Below are positions 8,044 through 14,851 of a stretch of DNA of 32,743 nt, piece by piece. The DNA is from Candidatus Nomurabacteria bacterium (GTDB lineage: Bacteria > Patescibacteriota > Minisyncoccia > Phycocordibacterales > UBA9973). The position numbers were made by a program, and so were the translations under genes. The DNA lies in assembly GCA_023267215.1 (NCBI GenBank), contig JAHFNS010000002.1, forward strand, positions 96,149 to 128,891. The letters are read 5' to 3'. Each line of letters opens with the position of its first letter. Positions within the stretch are counted from its first letter, which is position 1. Under the pieces are notes generated by a model, which saw nothing but the letters and a program-made list of their open reading frames with translations, was not told the origin of the DNA and ran no database searches.

Positions 8044-8072
8044 ACAAAAATAAAAGCCCACTTTCGTAGGCT
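8044..8072 (-). terminator. intrinsic terminator after the 80-aa gene
   Basis: On the minus strand a 7-bp stem AGCCTAC/GTGGGCT (one G-T pair) closes a GAAA tetraloop and is followed by TTTTATTTTTG. This is a strong classical terminator between the small gene and ftsH. Confidence 0.85.
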
Positions 8073-8085
8073 AATTTATACAAGA

Positions 8086-8328
8086 TTATGCAGCAAATTT
8101 ACTCTTGATTAAAGACAGAACAAATTTTCCTGTCATTTTCTTCGTAAAATTTACAAAATGCGAAGAAAATTTATATAATTCTACATCCGAAATTTCAGGA
8201 TGTCTTTTTGAAATCTTTTTAATTTCTTTTTCAAAAGAAGAGAGTAGAATCTCTCCTGTTTCATTAAATTCCAGACTTTTTAATAACTCATCTGAAATTT
8301 CTTTAAAAACTCCAAATTCAAGAGCCAT
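8086..8328 (-). CDS. hypothetical small protein, 80 aa
   Basis: Predicted mostly alpha-helical and soluble, with a mixed-charge middle (ILLSSFEKEIKKISKRHPEIS) and a basic C-terminus. It has no recognisable domain, signal peptide or cysteine. It is a convincing gene because it has its own complete transcription unit: a consensus promoter (TTGACA, 18-base spacer, TATACT), an AGAAGGAA ribosome-binding site about 11 bases before the ATG, and a strong intrinsic terminator after the stop. It lies between ftsH and the tmRNA/smpB genes, all protein quality-control genes, but a role there would be a guess. Confidence 0.7.
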   Translation of the reverse strand: MALEFGVFKEISDELLKSLEFNETGEILLSSFEKEIKKISKRHPEISDVELYKFSSHFVNFTKKMTGKFVLSLIKSKFAA

Positions 8329-8384
8329 AGACTTATTCCTTCTATTAAATTAAAAAATTAAAATGTACTTAAAGCTACTTTTAT

Positions 8385-8414
8385 AGTATAGCACAAAAAG
8401 AATAACTCTGTCAA
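8385..8414 (-). promoter_or_regulatory. sigma70-type promoter of the 80-aa gene
   Basis: Minus strand: -35 TTGACA (complement at 8409-8414), 18-base spacer, -10 TATACT (complement at 8385-8390). It lies just past the 3' end of the tmRNA gene and leaves a leader of about 50 nt that includes AGAAGGAA. Confidence 0.8.
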
Positions 8415-8421
8415 ACTTTTG

Positions 8422-8817
8422 TGGAACTGGCGGAAATCGAATCCGCGTGCAGAAGGTTTTTGTTAAGAAATCTACATATTTAGCATATTTTTGTTTTAAA
8501 TTAAAAAATTATTAAATGAGCAAAATATTTTTCAATCGATTCTCTTTATTTCGAAAGAAAGTCGAGACTTCTTTCCTCTATCCCGATAATATTATGCCCA
8601 TTCTCATATATCGGAAGTCTATGAGATAGACACGAGCTTACGCTAAAGCGGAAACTCGAGCAAAAGCAAAGTCGTTCATACCGAAGTATGGAGAAACTGC
8701 TGCCTTTACTTTATCAGTCAATTTTGCAATTAACATTTAGACGAATTTTAACGAGATTACGTCTATACTCGATATGCATCTTAAACAATAAGCCAACTGT
8801 CTATGCCTTGCAGTCCC
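8422..8817 (-). ncRNA. ssrA: transfer-messenger RNA (tmRNA)
   Basis: tmRNA rescues stalled ribosomes with SmpB. The minus-strand ends form the tRNA-like domain: 5' GGGACTG (complement of 8811-8817) pairs with 3' CAGTTCC next to the T arm (CGGA-TTCGAT-TTCCG region, 8429-8445), followed by discriminator A; CCA is not encoded. The tag reading frame starts at a GCA resume codon at 8727 and ends at TAA 8638-8640. It begins AKLTDKVKAA and ends FARVSALA, 29 residues in all, longer than the 8-15 usual in many bacteria but ending in a degron-like ALA. The gene follows smpB by 21 bases with no clear promoter of its own, so it may be processed from a yvcK-smpB transcript. About 396 nt is a normal length. 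Confidence 0.93.
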
Positions 8818-8838
8818 ATATTCGCCTTTCAATGTTCT

Positions 8839-9285
8839 TTAGTTTGTTTTTATTTCGCGTCTTATTTCACGATCTATTTCACGTCTTTTTATAGTTTCAC
8901 GTTTATCTAGTTTTCTCTTTCCTTTCACTAAAGCAATTTCTACTTTAATTTTTCTCCCTTTATTATACACTGAAACAGGAACTATTGTCAAACTTTTATT
9001 CTTTTCACTATCTGTAAGTTTTCCTATTTCTTTTTTAGTAAGCAAAAGTTTCTTATTTCGCAATGAATCATAATCTTTTGGCATATTATTCACTTGATAA
9101 GATTCCACGTTAGCATTTATCAAAAAAACTTCCCCACCTCTGACAATAATAAATGCACCCTCTAAAGACATCCTTCCGTTCCTGACAGATTTAACCTCCA
9201 CACCTAAAAGCTCAATACCTGCCTCGTACTTTTCTAAAATTTCATAATTAAAATATATTTTTTTGTTTTCTGCGTAATGAGCCAT
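8839..9285 (-). CDS. smpB: SsrA-binding protein SmpB
   Basis: 148 residues, typical SmpB. It has the N-terminal ENKKIYFNYEILEKYEAGIELLGVEVKSVR signature (read in two parts from residue 5), the GEVFLINANVESY beta-barrel strand, the basic VPVSVYNKGRKIKVEIALVKGKR(K) block, and a charged C-terminal tail (KRETIKRREIDREIRRE) that becomes helical in the empty mRNA channel. It binds the tRNA-like domain of tmRNA, whose gene follows directly. The ATG lies 12 bases after the stop of the YvcK-HAD gene, so both probably share a transcript. A weak AAAAGAAAT precedes the start. Confidence 0.97.
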   Translation of the reverse strand: MAHYAENKKIYFNYEILEKYEAGIELLGVEVKSVRNGRMSLEGAFIIVRGGEVFLINANVESYQVNNMPKDYDSLRNKKLLLTKKEIGKLTDSEKNKSLTIVPVSVYNKGRKIKVEIALVKGKRKLDKRETIKRREIDREIRREIKTN

Positions 9286-9297
9286 AAATTATTTCTT

Positions 9298-10848
9298 TTA
9301 TTTTATTTCTTTTTCTATATCTTCAAAATTATCTCCATTAAATAAAATAGTTTTTAGATTTTTGTATTTTTTTATATTTATATCTTTAAAAAATTCTACC
9401 CTATTATCAATGAAAATTACACGAGAATTCAAATTTTCTTCACAAATTTTTTCTATAATTTTCTTTTTACTTCCTGGTACTGAATAAATTGCATTAAACA
9501 ATGCACTAATTTTACTCATTTTAATCTTATCTAGTTGAAATTCTTCATCACCGTTTGTCGCAAGATAACAATTCTGCTTCCCTATTCTTTTTACTATCTT
9601 AAGTATTTCTTTATTTAAAAAATTAGGACATTGAGACATTATTTCCTCATATACTTTTTTGACTAAAGATTTTTTTATATTTTTTTGTTTAAATAAATAA
9701 TTCAAAAAATCTTTTAAAGAAAATTCTTTGGTCCTTACTTTTTTATAATATTCTTCTGCAAAATTTTGCTCTACACCAGCTTTTTTAATGGAAGAAAACA
9801 TATGTTTTTTAAATTGTTCTGTATTATTAAATACCACATCATCAAAGTCAAATATTAATTTAATACTCTCACTTTTTATGATATTCTCTACGCAATCTGC
9901 AATCTTTTGAGTATCGTGACGAATAAAACTTCTGACACTACTTATTGCATCAGCCTTATCATATTTAAAAAATAAATGTGACAACAAAGGTGCTCTGATT
10001 ACCCGTTCATCTTTTAAATCATCTTCTACTAAAACCCCACTCCCTTCTTCAAGTTTATAACTTTCAATTTGTTTTTTAGTTGGTCTCTCATTGTTTACAA
10101 GTATAAAATCAATCGATCTTCCTAAATATGTTTCTACATTCTTAACAAAATCACTTACTTTCCAATTCTTGGTATGTTCTTGTTTATTTGTCAGATTTAC
10201 AGGAAAAATTATCTTAGCTTTACTTTTTAATATAGTTTCTTTAAAACCAGCCACAATGAGATTGGGAACTACTGAACAAAAATAGTTTCCAGGACCAATA
10301 ATTATGTAATCTGCATTTAAAATAGCATCTTTTGCATTTTTGTTTAATTTTACATTTTCATTTTTATAAAAAATTTTCTTTAAACTAGATTTTTGAAAAT
10401 CCACACCATCAACTGCAACTTCACCTTCAAATAAGGTTCCATCTGAAAGCAAAATAGACAATTCTGCTTTATCATTTGTTATAGGGATAACATTGCCTTT
10501 AACTTTCAAAATTTCAGAAGCCACCTCAACCCCTTTAACAAAATCCCCTGTTACCTTTTCAAGTGCTGCAAGTAAAATATTACCAAAACTATGACCCTTA
10601 AGCCCTCCTTCACTAAAACGATAATTCATTAATTTTCTGACTACTTCACTATGCTCAGAGAGAGCAACAAGACACTGTCTGACATCTCCTGGCGGCAATA
10701 CACCTAATTCGTCTCGAAGAACCCCCGTAGAGCCTCCATTGTCTGCCATAGAGACTAAAGCAGAAAGAGAGACATTTTCAAGATTTTTTAAACCAGAAAG
10801 CATAGTATAACTACCCGTACCCCCACCTACGGTAACAATATTTTTCAT
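9298..10848 (-). CDS. YvcK/CofD-like protein fused to a HAD-type hydrolase domain
   Basis: 516 residues, against about 310-330 for a plain YvcK. Residues 1 to about 320 are YvcK-like: VTVGGGTGSYTML nucleotide-binding loop, MADNGGSTGVLRDELGVLPPGD, GHSFGNILLAAL and IIIGPGNYFCSVVPNL. YvcK proteins bind UDP-sugars and control carbon partitioning and cell-wall synthesis. From about residue 328 a second domain starts with LIFDFDDVVF (HAD motif I, DxDxV), continues with CYLATNGDEE (motif II Thr) and ends with RVIFIDNRVEF (motif IV region), so it is a complete HAD module of about 185 residues. The reading frame is uninterrupted across the junction. -10 TATAAT with a TG extension lies exactly six bases before the ATG, predicting a leaderless mRNA. 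smpB follows after 12 bases. Confidence 0.85.
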   Translation of the reverse strand: MKNIVTVGGGTGSYTMLSGLKNLENVSLSALVSMADNGGSTGVLRDELGVLPPGDVRQCLVALSEHSEVVRKLMNYRFSEGGLKGHSFGNILLAALEKVTGDFVKGVEVASEILKVKGNVIPITNDKAELSILLSDGTLFEGEVAVDGVDFQKSSLKKIFYKNENVKLNKNAKDAILNADYIIIGPGNYFCSVVPNLIVAGFKETILKSKAKIIFPVNLTNKQEHTKNWKVSDFVKNVETYLGRSIDFILVNNERPTKKQIESYKLEEGSGVLVEDDLKDERVIRAPLLSHLFFKYDKADAISSVRSFIRHDTQKIADCVENIIKSESIKLIFDFDDVVFNNTEQFKKHMFSSIKKAGVEQNFAEEYYKKVRTKEFSLKDFLNYLFKQKNIKKSLVKKVYEEIMSQCPNFLNKEILKIVKRIGKQNCYLATNGDEEFQLDKIKMSKISALFNAIYSVPGSKKKIIEKICEENLNSRVIFIDNRVEFFKDINIKKYKNLKTILFNGDNFEDIEKEIK

Positions 10849-10854
10849 AAAAGG

Positions 10855-10863
10855 ATTATATCA
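10855..10863 (-). promoter_or_regulatory. extended -10 promoter, leaderless start of YvcK-HAD gene
   Basis: Minus strand TGATATAAT, an extended -10 element whose last base is six bases from the ATG. No strong -35 is visible, consistent with an extended -10 promoter. The same nine bases at the same spacing precede the VirD4-like gene (18905-18913). Confidence 0.6.
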
Positions 10864-10896
10864 CTTTTATTTTTAAAAAGTAGTAATTTAAATAAG

Positions 10897-10925
10897 TTGA
10901 CTTTATAAGCAAAATAAGCTAAACT
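10897..10925 (+). promoter_or_regulatory. promoter of infC-rpmI-rplT
   Basis: -35 TTGACT at 10897-10902, 17-base spacer, -10 TAAACT at 10920-10925. The expected start near 10932 leaves a leader of about 23 nt before the TTG start of infC. Confidence 0.75.
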
Positions 10926-10954
10926 CTTCTTAGTTTTAAGTATTAAATTATCAA

Positions 10955-11461
10955 TTGCGAGAAAGAATAAACAACCAAATAAGAGTAAAAGAACTTCGTA
11001 TTATAGATAGTGAAGGTCAAAATCTCGGTGTTTTAAGTATAAAAGATGCCCTAGAATTGGCCCAAAGTAAGAATTTGGACTTGATTGAAGTATCTCCAAA
11101 TGCCAATCCACCTATCGGAAAGATAATGGATTTCGGTAAATACCAATACGAGGTAAGCAAAAAATTAAAGAAAGCAAAAGCTGGTTCTAAGCCAACAGAA
11201 ACAAAATCTATTCAGATAAAAATAGGTACTGGAGATCACGATTTAGAACTTAAAGCCAAAACTGCTTCAAAATGGTTAAAGGAAGGACATAGAATTAAAG
11301 TTGAACTTTTCTTGGCTGGGCGTACAAAGTATATGGATGAAAAGTTTTTGAAAGGAAGATTGGATAGAGTACTTCATTTTATAACAGAAGAATACAAAGT
11401 ATCAGATGCTTATAAAAGAGGACCAAAAGGTTTAATTACAACAATAGAAAAAGCAAAATAA
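10955..11461 (+). CDS. infC: translation initiation factor IF-3
   Basis: 168 residues. IF-3 binds the 30S subunit, prevents 50S joining and proofreads the start codon. The N-domain has RINNQIRVKELRIIDSEGQ and the DLIEVSPNANPPIGKIMDFGKYQYE core, and the C-domain runs from KSIQIKIGTGDHDLELKAK to the end. The likely start is TTG at 10955: an in-frame stop lies at 10937-10939, no ATG, GTG or ATT lies between, and the protein then begins directly at the conserved RINNQIR. A non-AUG start fits the well-known autoregulation of infC, where IF-3 discriminates against its own weak start codon. No clear Shine-Dalgarno sequence precedes it. It is first in the classical infC-rpmI-rplT operon. Confidence 0.95.
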   Translation: MRERINNQIRVKELRIIDSEGQNLGVLSIKDALELAQSKNLDLIEVSPNANPPIGKIMDFGKYQYEVSKKLKKAKAGSKPTETKSIQIKIGTGDHDLELKAKTASKWLKEGHRIKVELFLAGRTKYMDEKFLKGRLDRVLHFITEEYKVSDAYKRGPKGLITTIEKAK

Positions 11462-11462
11462 T

Positions 11463-11648
11463 ATGAAAACAAATAAGTCATACGCAAAAAGATTAAAGAT
11501 TACAAAAAATGGTAAAGTGATAGCCCGCAAATCAGGTTTCAACCATTTTAATGCCAAACAATCAAGAAATACTCAACTAGCTGGAAAAAAAGGCAGAAAT
11601 TTTATAATAAAAAATAAACCAAAAAGTCACTTATTACCATTTAGCTAA
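11463..11648 (+). CDS. rpmI: 50S ribosomal protein L35
   Basis: 61 residues, normal L35 length. It is strongly basic, with the family pattern MKTNKSYAKRLKITKNGKV and a GFNHFNAKQS core that corresponds to the usual HLLTKKS-type segment. It starts 1 base after the infC stop, so translation is probably coupled, and precedes rplT by 7 bases. L35 binds 23S rRNA. Confidence 0.93.
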   Translation: MKTNKSYAKRLKITKNGKVIARKSGFNHFNAKQSRNTQLAGKKGRNFIIKNKPKSHLLPFS

Positions 11649-11655
11649 ATTATCC

Positions 11656-12000
11656 ATGACCAGAGTAAAAAAAGGAGTACATGCATTAAAAAGAAGAAGA
11701 AGCGTCTTAAAACAGACCAAGGGTTTTAGACATGGTCGCAGTACTAAAGAACGTCAAGCCAAAGAAGCATTATTGCATTCGGGAAATTATTCTTTTGCTC
11801 ATAGAAAAGATAAAAAATCACATAATAGAAAACTTTGGAATATTAAAATCAATGCCGGTGCTCGAGAACTCGGAATGTCTTATTCAAAATTAATCGATGC
11901 TTTGAAGAAAAAAGGCATTCTTTTAGATAGAAAAATTCTTTCCGACTTGGCAGAAAATAACAGAGAAGTATTCTCAAGAATAATAGAAAGTATTAAATAA
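11656..12000 (+). CDS. rplT: 50S ribosomal protein L20
   Basis: 114 residues, normal L20. It shows the typical N-terminal basic arm (TRVKKGVHALKRRRSVLKQTKGFRHGR, read in two parts) and the globular domain with RKLWNIKINAGARELGMSYSK. L20 is essential for early 50S assembly and in other bacteria represses its own operon by binding the mRNA leader; no such RNA site is evident in the short leader here. It is the last gene of the operon, followed by a terminator hairpin. Confidence 0.97.
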   Translation: MTRVKKGVHALKRRRSVLKQTKGFRHGRSTKERQAKEALLHSGNYSFAHRKDKKSHNRKLWNIKINAGARELGMSYSKLIDALKKKGILLDRKILSDLAENNREVFSRIIESIK

Positions 12001-12008
12001 TAAGAGTT

Positions 12009-12028
12009 AGGTTATAAAACCTTTTTAT
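12009..12028 (+). terminator. terminator of infC-rpmI-rplT
   Basis: AGGTT-ATAA-AACCT followed by TTTTAT. The short 5-bp stem with a T run begins 8 bases after the rplT stop and overlaps the 3' end of the convergent LOG-type gene. Confidence 0.6.
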
Positions 12029-12611
12029 CGTCTATCTTATATTTTTTAACCATAGCGATTATATCTGCTACTAGTTTTTTCACATCACCACCAGAAATAA
12101 TCTTATCATTTGGACGATGACTTTTTTTAATTATATCTTCTAGCTCTTCTGCCATATCCCAAGGACCTTTCAAAATACCAATCGGTTTATAATCTTCAAA
12201 AGCAATAGTAAATTCGTGAATAGTACCGATACGTCCAGGACCACAAATGACAGCATCTGAAGAACGAGTCAAAAGAAGATCTCGTCCTGGATAACCAAAA
12301 CCAGTATAAATAATTAAGTCCATATAATCTACTGGAAGCTTGTAAACATCTACATGTTCTTTTTCGGAAGCAGCTGGAGAAAGGCCAATCGATATTCCAC
12401 CTTCTTCCTTAGCCCCCACAGCTGCCCAAAATGGAAAACCAGTGGTAGCTCCAGTCACTAAAACCGCTCCTTGACGTGCTATCTCACGACCTAATTCTTT
12501 AGATATTTCCATTGTATTTGTATCACAGTTACTGATATCGGCTGAGCCAGAAACACAAATTTTTATCTGATCGTGGCCATGTTTATTGTAAGGACTTGAA
12601 TTTATTTCCAT
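12012..12611 (-). CDS. LOG/SLOG-superfamily nucleotide-binding protein
   Basis: 199 residues with a Rossmann-type fold: IKICVSGSADIS start, GAVLVTGATTGFPFWAAVGAKEEG (the GxTTG-like nucleotide loop, read in two parts) and DAVICGPGRIGTIHEFTIAF, which aligns with the PGGxGTxxE motif of LOG/'lysine decarboxylase-like' proteins with an Arg-Ile variation. LOG enzymes cleave nucleoside 5'-monophosphates to base and ribose 5-phosphate, and other SLOG proteins only bind ligands. The altered motif (CGPGRIGTIHE) keeps Gly, Thr and Glu, so either role is possible. The ORF runs 10 bases after the metallo-hydrolase gene region in the opposite reading order and shares its strand, so the two may be co-transcribed. 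Confidence 0.75.
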   Translation of the reverse strand: MEINSSPYNKHGHDQIKICVSGSADISNCDTNTMEISKELGREIARQGAVLVTGATTGFPFWAAVGAKEEGGISIGLSPAASEKEHVDVYKLPVDYMDLIIYTGFGYPGRDLLLTRSSDAVICGPGRIGTIHEFTIAFEDYKPIGILKGPWDMAEELEDIIKKSHRPNDKIISGGDVKKLVADIIAMVKKYKIDDKKVL

Positions 12612-12621
12612 AAATTTGATA

Positions 12622-13992
12622 TTAATTCGTAAAATTTATAATAATACTATCTCCTTCCTTCGGTACAAGAGTATTGACTCCTAAATTATCTTTAATCTTT
12701 TGTGCTAAAAACATAGCTGATTTTGGTTCACCCATAACCACAAAAACTTTTTTGACTTTATCTTTCATATCTTCTACAAATTGTAAAAGTCCATCACTAT
12801 CTTTGTGTCCTGAATATCCTAAAATAGTTTCAACGTGTGCTTTTACATTCACTTCTTCTCCGGAAATATGGATTTTTTTTGCCCCCTCTTCTATCTGACG
12901 TCCCAAGGTTCCAAGAGATTGATAACCTGTAAGTAAGATGGTGTTGTTGGGATCTGGTAAAAAATGTTTTTCATGATGCACGATACGTCCGCCAGAAGAC
13001 ATCCCTGAACCAGCAATAATTATTTTGGGATTTGGTGCATCATTTATCATTTGTGACTCTTTAGTGTGAAGAGTCGAATGAAGTCCTGGAAAATCGAATA
13101 TATACTTGTCTTTTGAAAATGCTTTTTGTGCTCCATCATTAAAATAATTTCTAAACTGTTTAAATATTTCAGTTAAGCGAATAGCTAGTGGAGAATCAAA
13201 AAATATAGGCATCACTGGAATACGATTATTTTCTACTAAATTATCTAATTCAAATAAAAGTTCTTGAGAACGTTCAAGGGAAAAGGTGGGCATAATAAGT
13301 GTTCCCTTTCTTTTATAATTATCTTTTATTACTTTTTCTAAAAGAGATTTCCTGTCATTTCTAGACTCATGATTTCTATCTCCATATACAGACTCCATTA
13401 TCAAATAATCAGCATCAGTAATTTTTTCAGTATCAGGCAACAAGGGTGATGGAGAATTTCCCAAATCTCCCGTAAAAACAATCTTTTTCCCACTATAAAT
13501 AAACTCAATCATTGCCGAACCTAAAATATGTCCAGCATCTTTTAAAACTACATTCAAATTTGGAGTAATTGAGATAACTTCATGATAATCAAAAGAAGAC
13601 CATCGTTCAAAAGCTTTTTTTATGTTCTCCTCAGTATATATTTTATCTAAATTAAAATATTTATTTTTTGATAAAATACCAGCTGTATCTTCTAACATCG
13701 GAAGAGTAAGAGCTTGAGTTGGTTTTGTAGAATAAATTTTACCTTGAAAACCTTCATTGATTAATTTTGGTATCTTCCCGATATGATCTATATGAGAATG
13801 AGTAATGAAAAGGATATCTATATCTTTAGGATCATATAAAAAAGGATCCCAATTGGTATCCTCAGCTAATTCTAGACCTTGAGTGAGCCCACAATCTATT
13901 AATATCTTTTTGCCATCAATTTCAAGGAGAAAATTTGCTCCTGTTACTGTTTCTGTCCCTCCATAAAATGTTATTTTTGCTGTATCTTTCAT
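12622..13992 (-). CDS. beta-CASP metallo-beta-lactamase-fold RNA nuclease (CPSF73/Ysh1-like)
   Basis: 456 residues from ATG 13990-13992 (MKDTAKITFYGG). A longer reading frame reaches 14076 but runs into the RNA gene and its terminator, so it is rejected. Motifs: HSHIDHIGKIPKL (HxHxDH zinc site), DAGHILGSAMIEF, FTGDLGNS, then the beta-CASP part with PTFSLERSQELLFEL, GSGMSSGGRIVHHEKHFL and a C-terminal VKAHVETILGYSGHKD. The composition and length match stand-alone CPSF-like exoribonucleases (COG1236 type) involved in RNA processing or decay; the substrate is unknown. TATAAT ends seven bases before the ATG, so the mRNA is nearly leaderless. Confidence 0.88.
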   Translation of the reverse strand: MKDTAKITFYGGTETVTGANFLLEIDGKKILIDCGLTQGLELAEDTNWDPFLYDPKDIDILFITHSHIDHIGKIPKLINEGFQGKIYSTKPTQALTLPMLEDTAGILSKNKYFNLDKIYTEENIKKAFERWSSFDYHEVISITPNLNVVLKDAGHILGSAMIEFIYSGKKIVFTGDLGNSPSPLLPDTEKITDADYLIMESVYGDRNHESRNDRKSLLEKVIKDNYKRKGTLIMPTFSLERSQELLFELDNLVENNRIPVMPIFFDSPLAIRLTEIFKQFRNYFNDGAQKAFSKDKYIFDFPGLHSTLHTKESQMINDAPNPKIIIAGSGMSSGGRIVHHEKHFLPDPNNTILLTGYQSLGTLGRQIEEGAKKIHISGEEVNVKAHVETILGYSGHKDSDGLLQFVEDMKDKVKKVFVVMGEPKSAMFLAQKIKDNLGVNTLVPKEGDSIIINFTN

Positions 13993-13999
13993 TAGTTTT

Positions 14000-14005
14000 A
14001 TTATA
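14000..14005 (-). promoter_or_regulatory. -10 box of the beta-CASP gene
   Basis: TATAAT on the minus strand ends 7 bases before the ATG, after the RNA gene's terminator. It means the beta-CASP gene does not depend on read-through from the RNA gene. Confidence 0.55.
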
Positions 14006-14024
14006 GCAAGAAAATATTGATTTA

Positions 14025-14053
14025 AAAAGAAAAAATCCCCACACAAATGGAGA
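14025..14053 (-). terminator. intrinsic terminator of the 14063-14186 RNA gene
   Basis: Minus strand: TCTCCA/TGGGGA stem (one U-G pair) with loop TTTGTG, followed directly by TTTTTTCTTTTT. It lies 9 bases after the closing stem of the structured RNA. Confidence 0.75.
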
Positions 14054-14062
14054 ATTATTCTT

Positions 14063-14186
14063 AGGGTTATTTCCAATGTATTACCATAGCTTATAGCTAA
14101 GTGGATACTAGACGTGAAAGACCAAGGTCAAACACGATCGAAGTTTCCATAAAATATTGTTCTAGGTAATAATTGGAAATAACCCT
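14063..14186 (-). ncRNA. structured non-coding RNA, 6S-like candidate
   Basis: Minus-strand RNA of about 124 nt. Its ends form a 22-bp stem: 5' AGGGTTATTTCCAATTATTACC (14186-14165; given as one arm in pieces AGGGTTATTTCC and AATTATTACC) pairs with 14085-14063 with a single one-base indel. Inside, GGA..TCC and GATCGTG/CACGTC form an apical stem ending in GAC-CUUG-GUC, and the 3' side of the internal bubble carries a small hairpin UAGCU-AUA-AGCUA. A long closing stem, a central bubble with a small hairpin on its 3' side and an apical stem is the architecture of 6S RNA, though 6S is usually 150-200 nt. A promoter places the start exactly at 14186 and a terminator follows the stem, so this is an independent RNA gene. 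That it is an RNA gene is well supported; the 6S identity is tentative. Confidence 0.65.
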
Positions 14187-14192
14187 ACTAAA

Positions 14193-14220
14193 AGTATAGC
14201 AAAGTCTAAAGTGTTAGCAA
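14193..14220 (-). promoter_or_regulatory. promoter of the structured RNA
   Basis: Minus strand: -35 TTGCTA (complement at 14215-14220), 16-base spacer, -10 TATACT (complement at 14193-14198). Seven bases after the -10 is 14186, the first base of the RNA's closing stem. Confidence 0.7.
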
Positions 14221-14249
14221 CTAGACGAAACTTTTTTTTCGTTTCTGAA

Positions 14250-14846
14250 TTATTCTGCAAGATATTGCTTCATTTTTTCTTTAAAATTTTCAAAAGAAGT
14301 ATAAAGTTCTGCTTGAATTCCAAACTTTTTAGCTCCTTCCACATTTTCAGCCTTATCATCCCAAAATAGTATTTGATCTTTTTTAATATTTTGTAAATCT
14401 TCGTATATTCTTGCAAAAAATTCCTGATTCGGCTTTTTACATTTCATTAAAGCAGAACAATAATTCTTATCAAATATTTTATTAAAATTCATTTTGTCCA
14501 ACATATAAGCAAAACGATATTTTTCATTATTTGTAGCAAGTAGACACAGTATTCCTTTTTTTCTTAATTCATTTATATAAGAAATTAGTCCTGTGTCCAT
14601 CTTATGATCTCGTTCAAACCAATATTTTAAAATTTCATCTACCCCCTTCTCCCATCCCCATAAATCTAAATAAGGGAGAATAACTTCCTTAACATCAGCT
14701 TGACCTGCCACACAATCTTGCAACGGTCCCTTAAAGAATGGGAGAGATTTTTCCAAAGGTATTCCATAATCTCTCTCGAGGCCGATACTAAGTGGTTCTT
14801 GATATGTTATACAATTAACTCCGTCAAAAATAATTACTTTTATCAT
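14250..14846 (-). CDS. HAD-like protein with altered motif I
   Basis: 198 residues with a HAD (haloacid dehalogenase-like) Rossmann core and a helical cap. Motif II is CLLATNNE (Thr), motif III is the Lys of KCKKPNQEFF, and motif IV is ILFWDDKAENVEGAKKFG (DD). Motif I reads IIFDGVNCIT: compared with the usual DxDGV the segment is two residues shorter, so the nucleophile Asp remains but the second, acid-base Asp is missing. Many such proteins are weak phosphatases or have lost catalysis. It follows the CYTH gene by 5 bases and has an AGGGG stretch before its ATG, so the two are probably co-translated. Confidence 0.8.
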   Translation of the reverse strand: MIKVIIFDGVNCITYQEPLSIGLERDYGIPLEKSLPFFKGPLQDCVAGQADVKEVILPYLDLWGWEKGVDEILKYWFERDHKMDTGLISYINELRKKGILCLLATNNEKYRFAYMLDKMNFNKIFDKNYCSALMKCKKPNQEFFARIYEDLQNIKKDQILFWDDKAENVEGAKKFGIQAELYTSFENFKEKMKQYLAE

Positions 14847-14851
14847 AAAAT

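Noticed and set aside
8688-8894. Plus-strand ORF of 68 codons
   Set aside because: It lies across the tmRNA gene and the end of smpB on the opposite strand and has no start signals.
13993-14076. N-terminal extension of the beta-CASP protein (start at 14076)
   Set aside because: It translates through the terminator and stem of the RNA gene and adds no family sequence; ATG 13992 fits MKDTAKITFYGG and its own -10 box.
14063-14186. Riboswitch for the beta-CASP gene
   Set aside because: The RNA has its own terminator and the gene has a separate -10 box seven bases before its ATG, so an independent RNA is a better reading.
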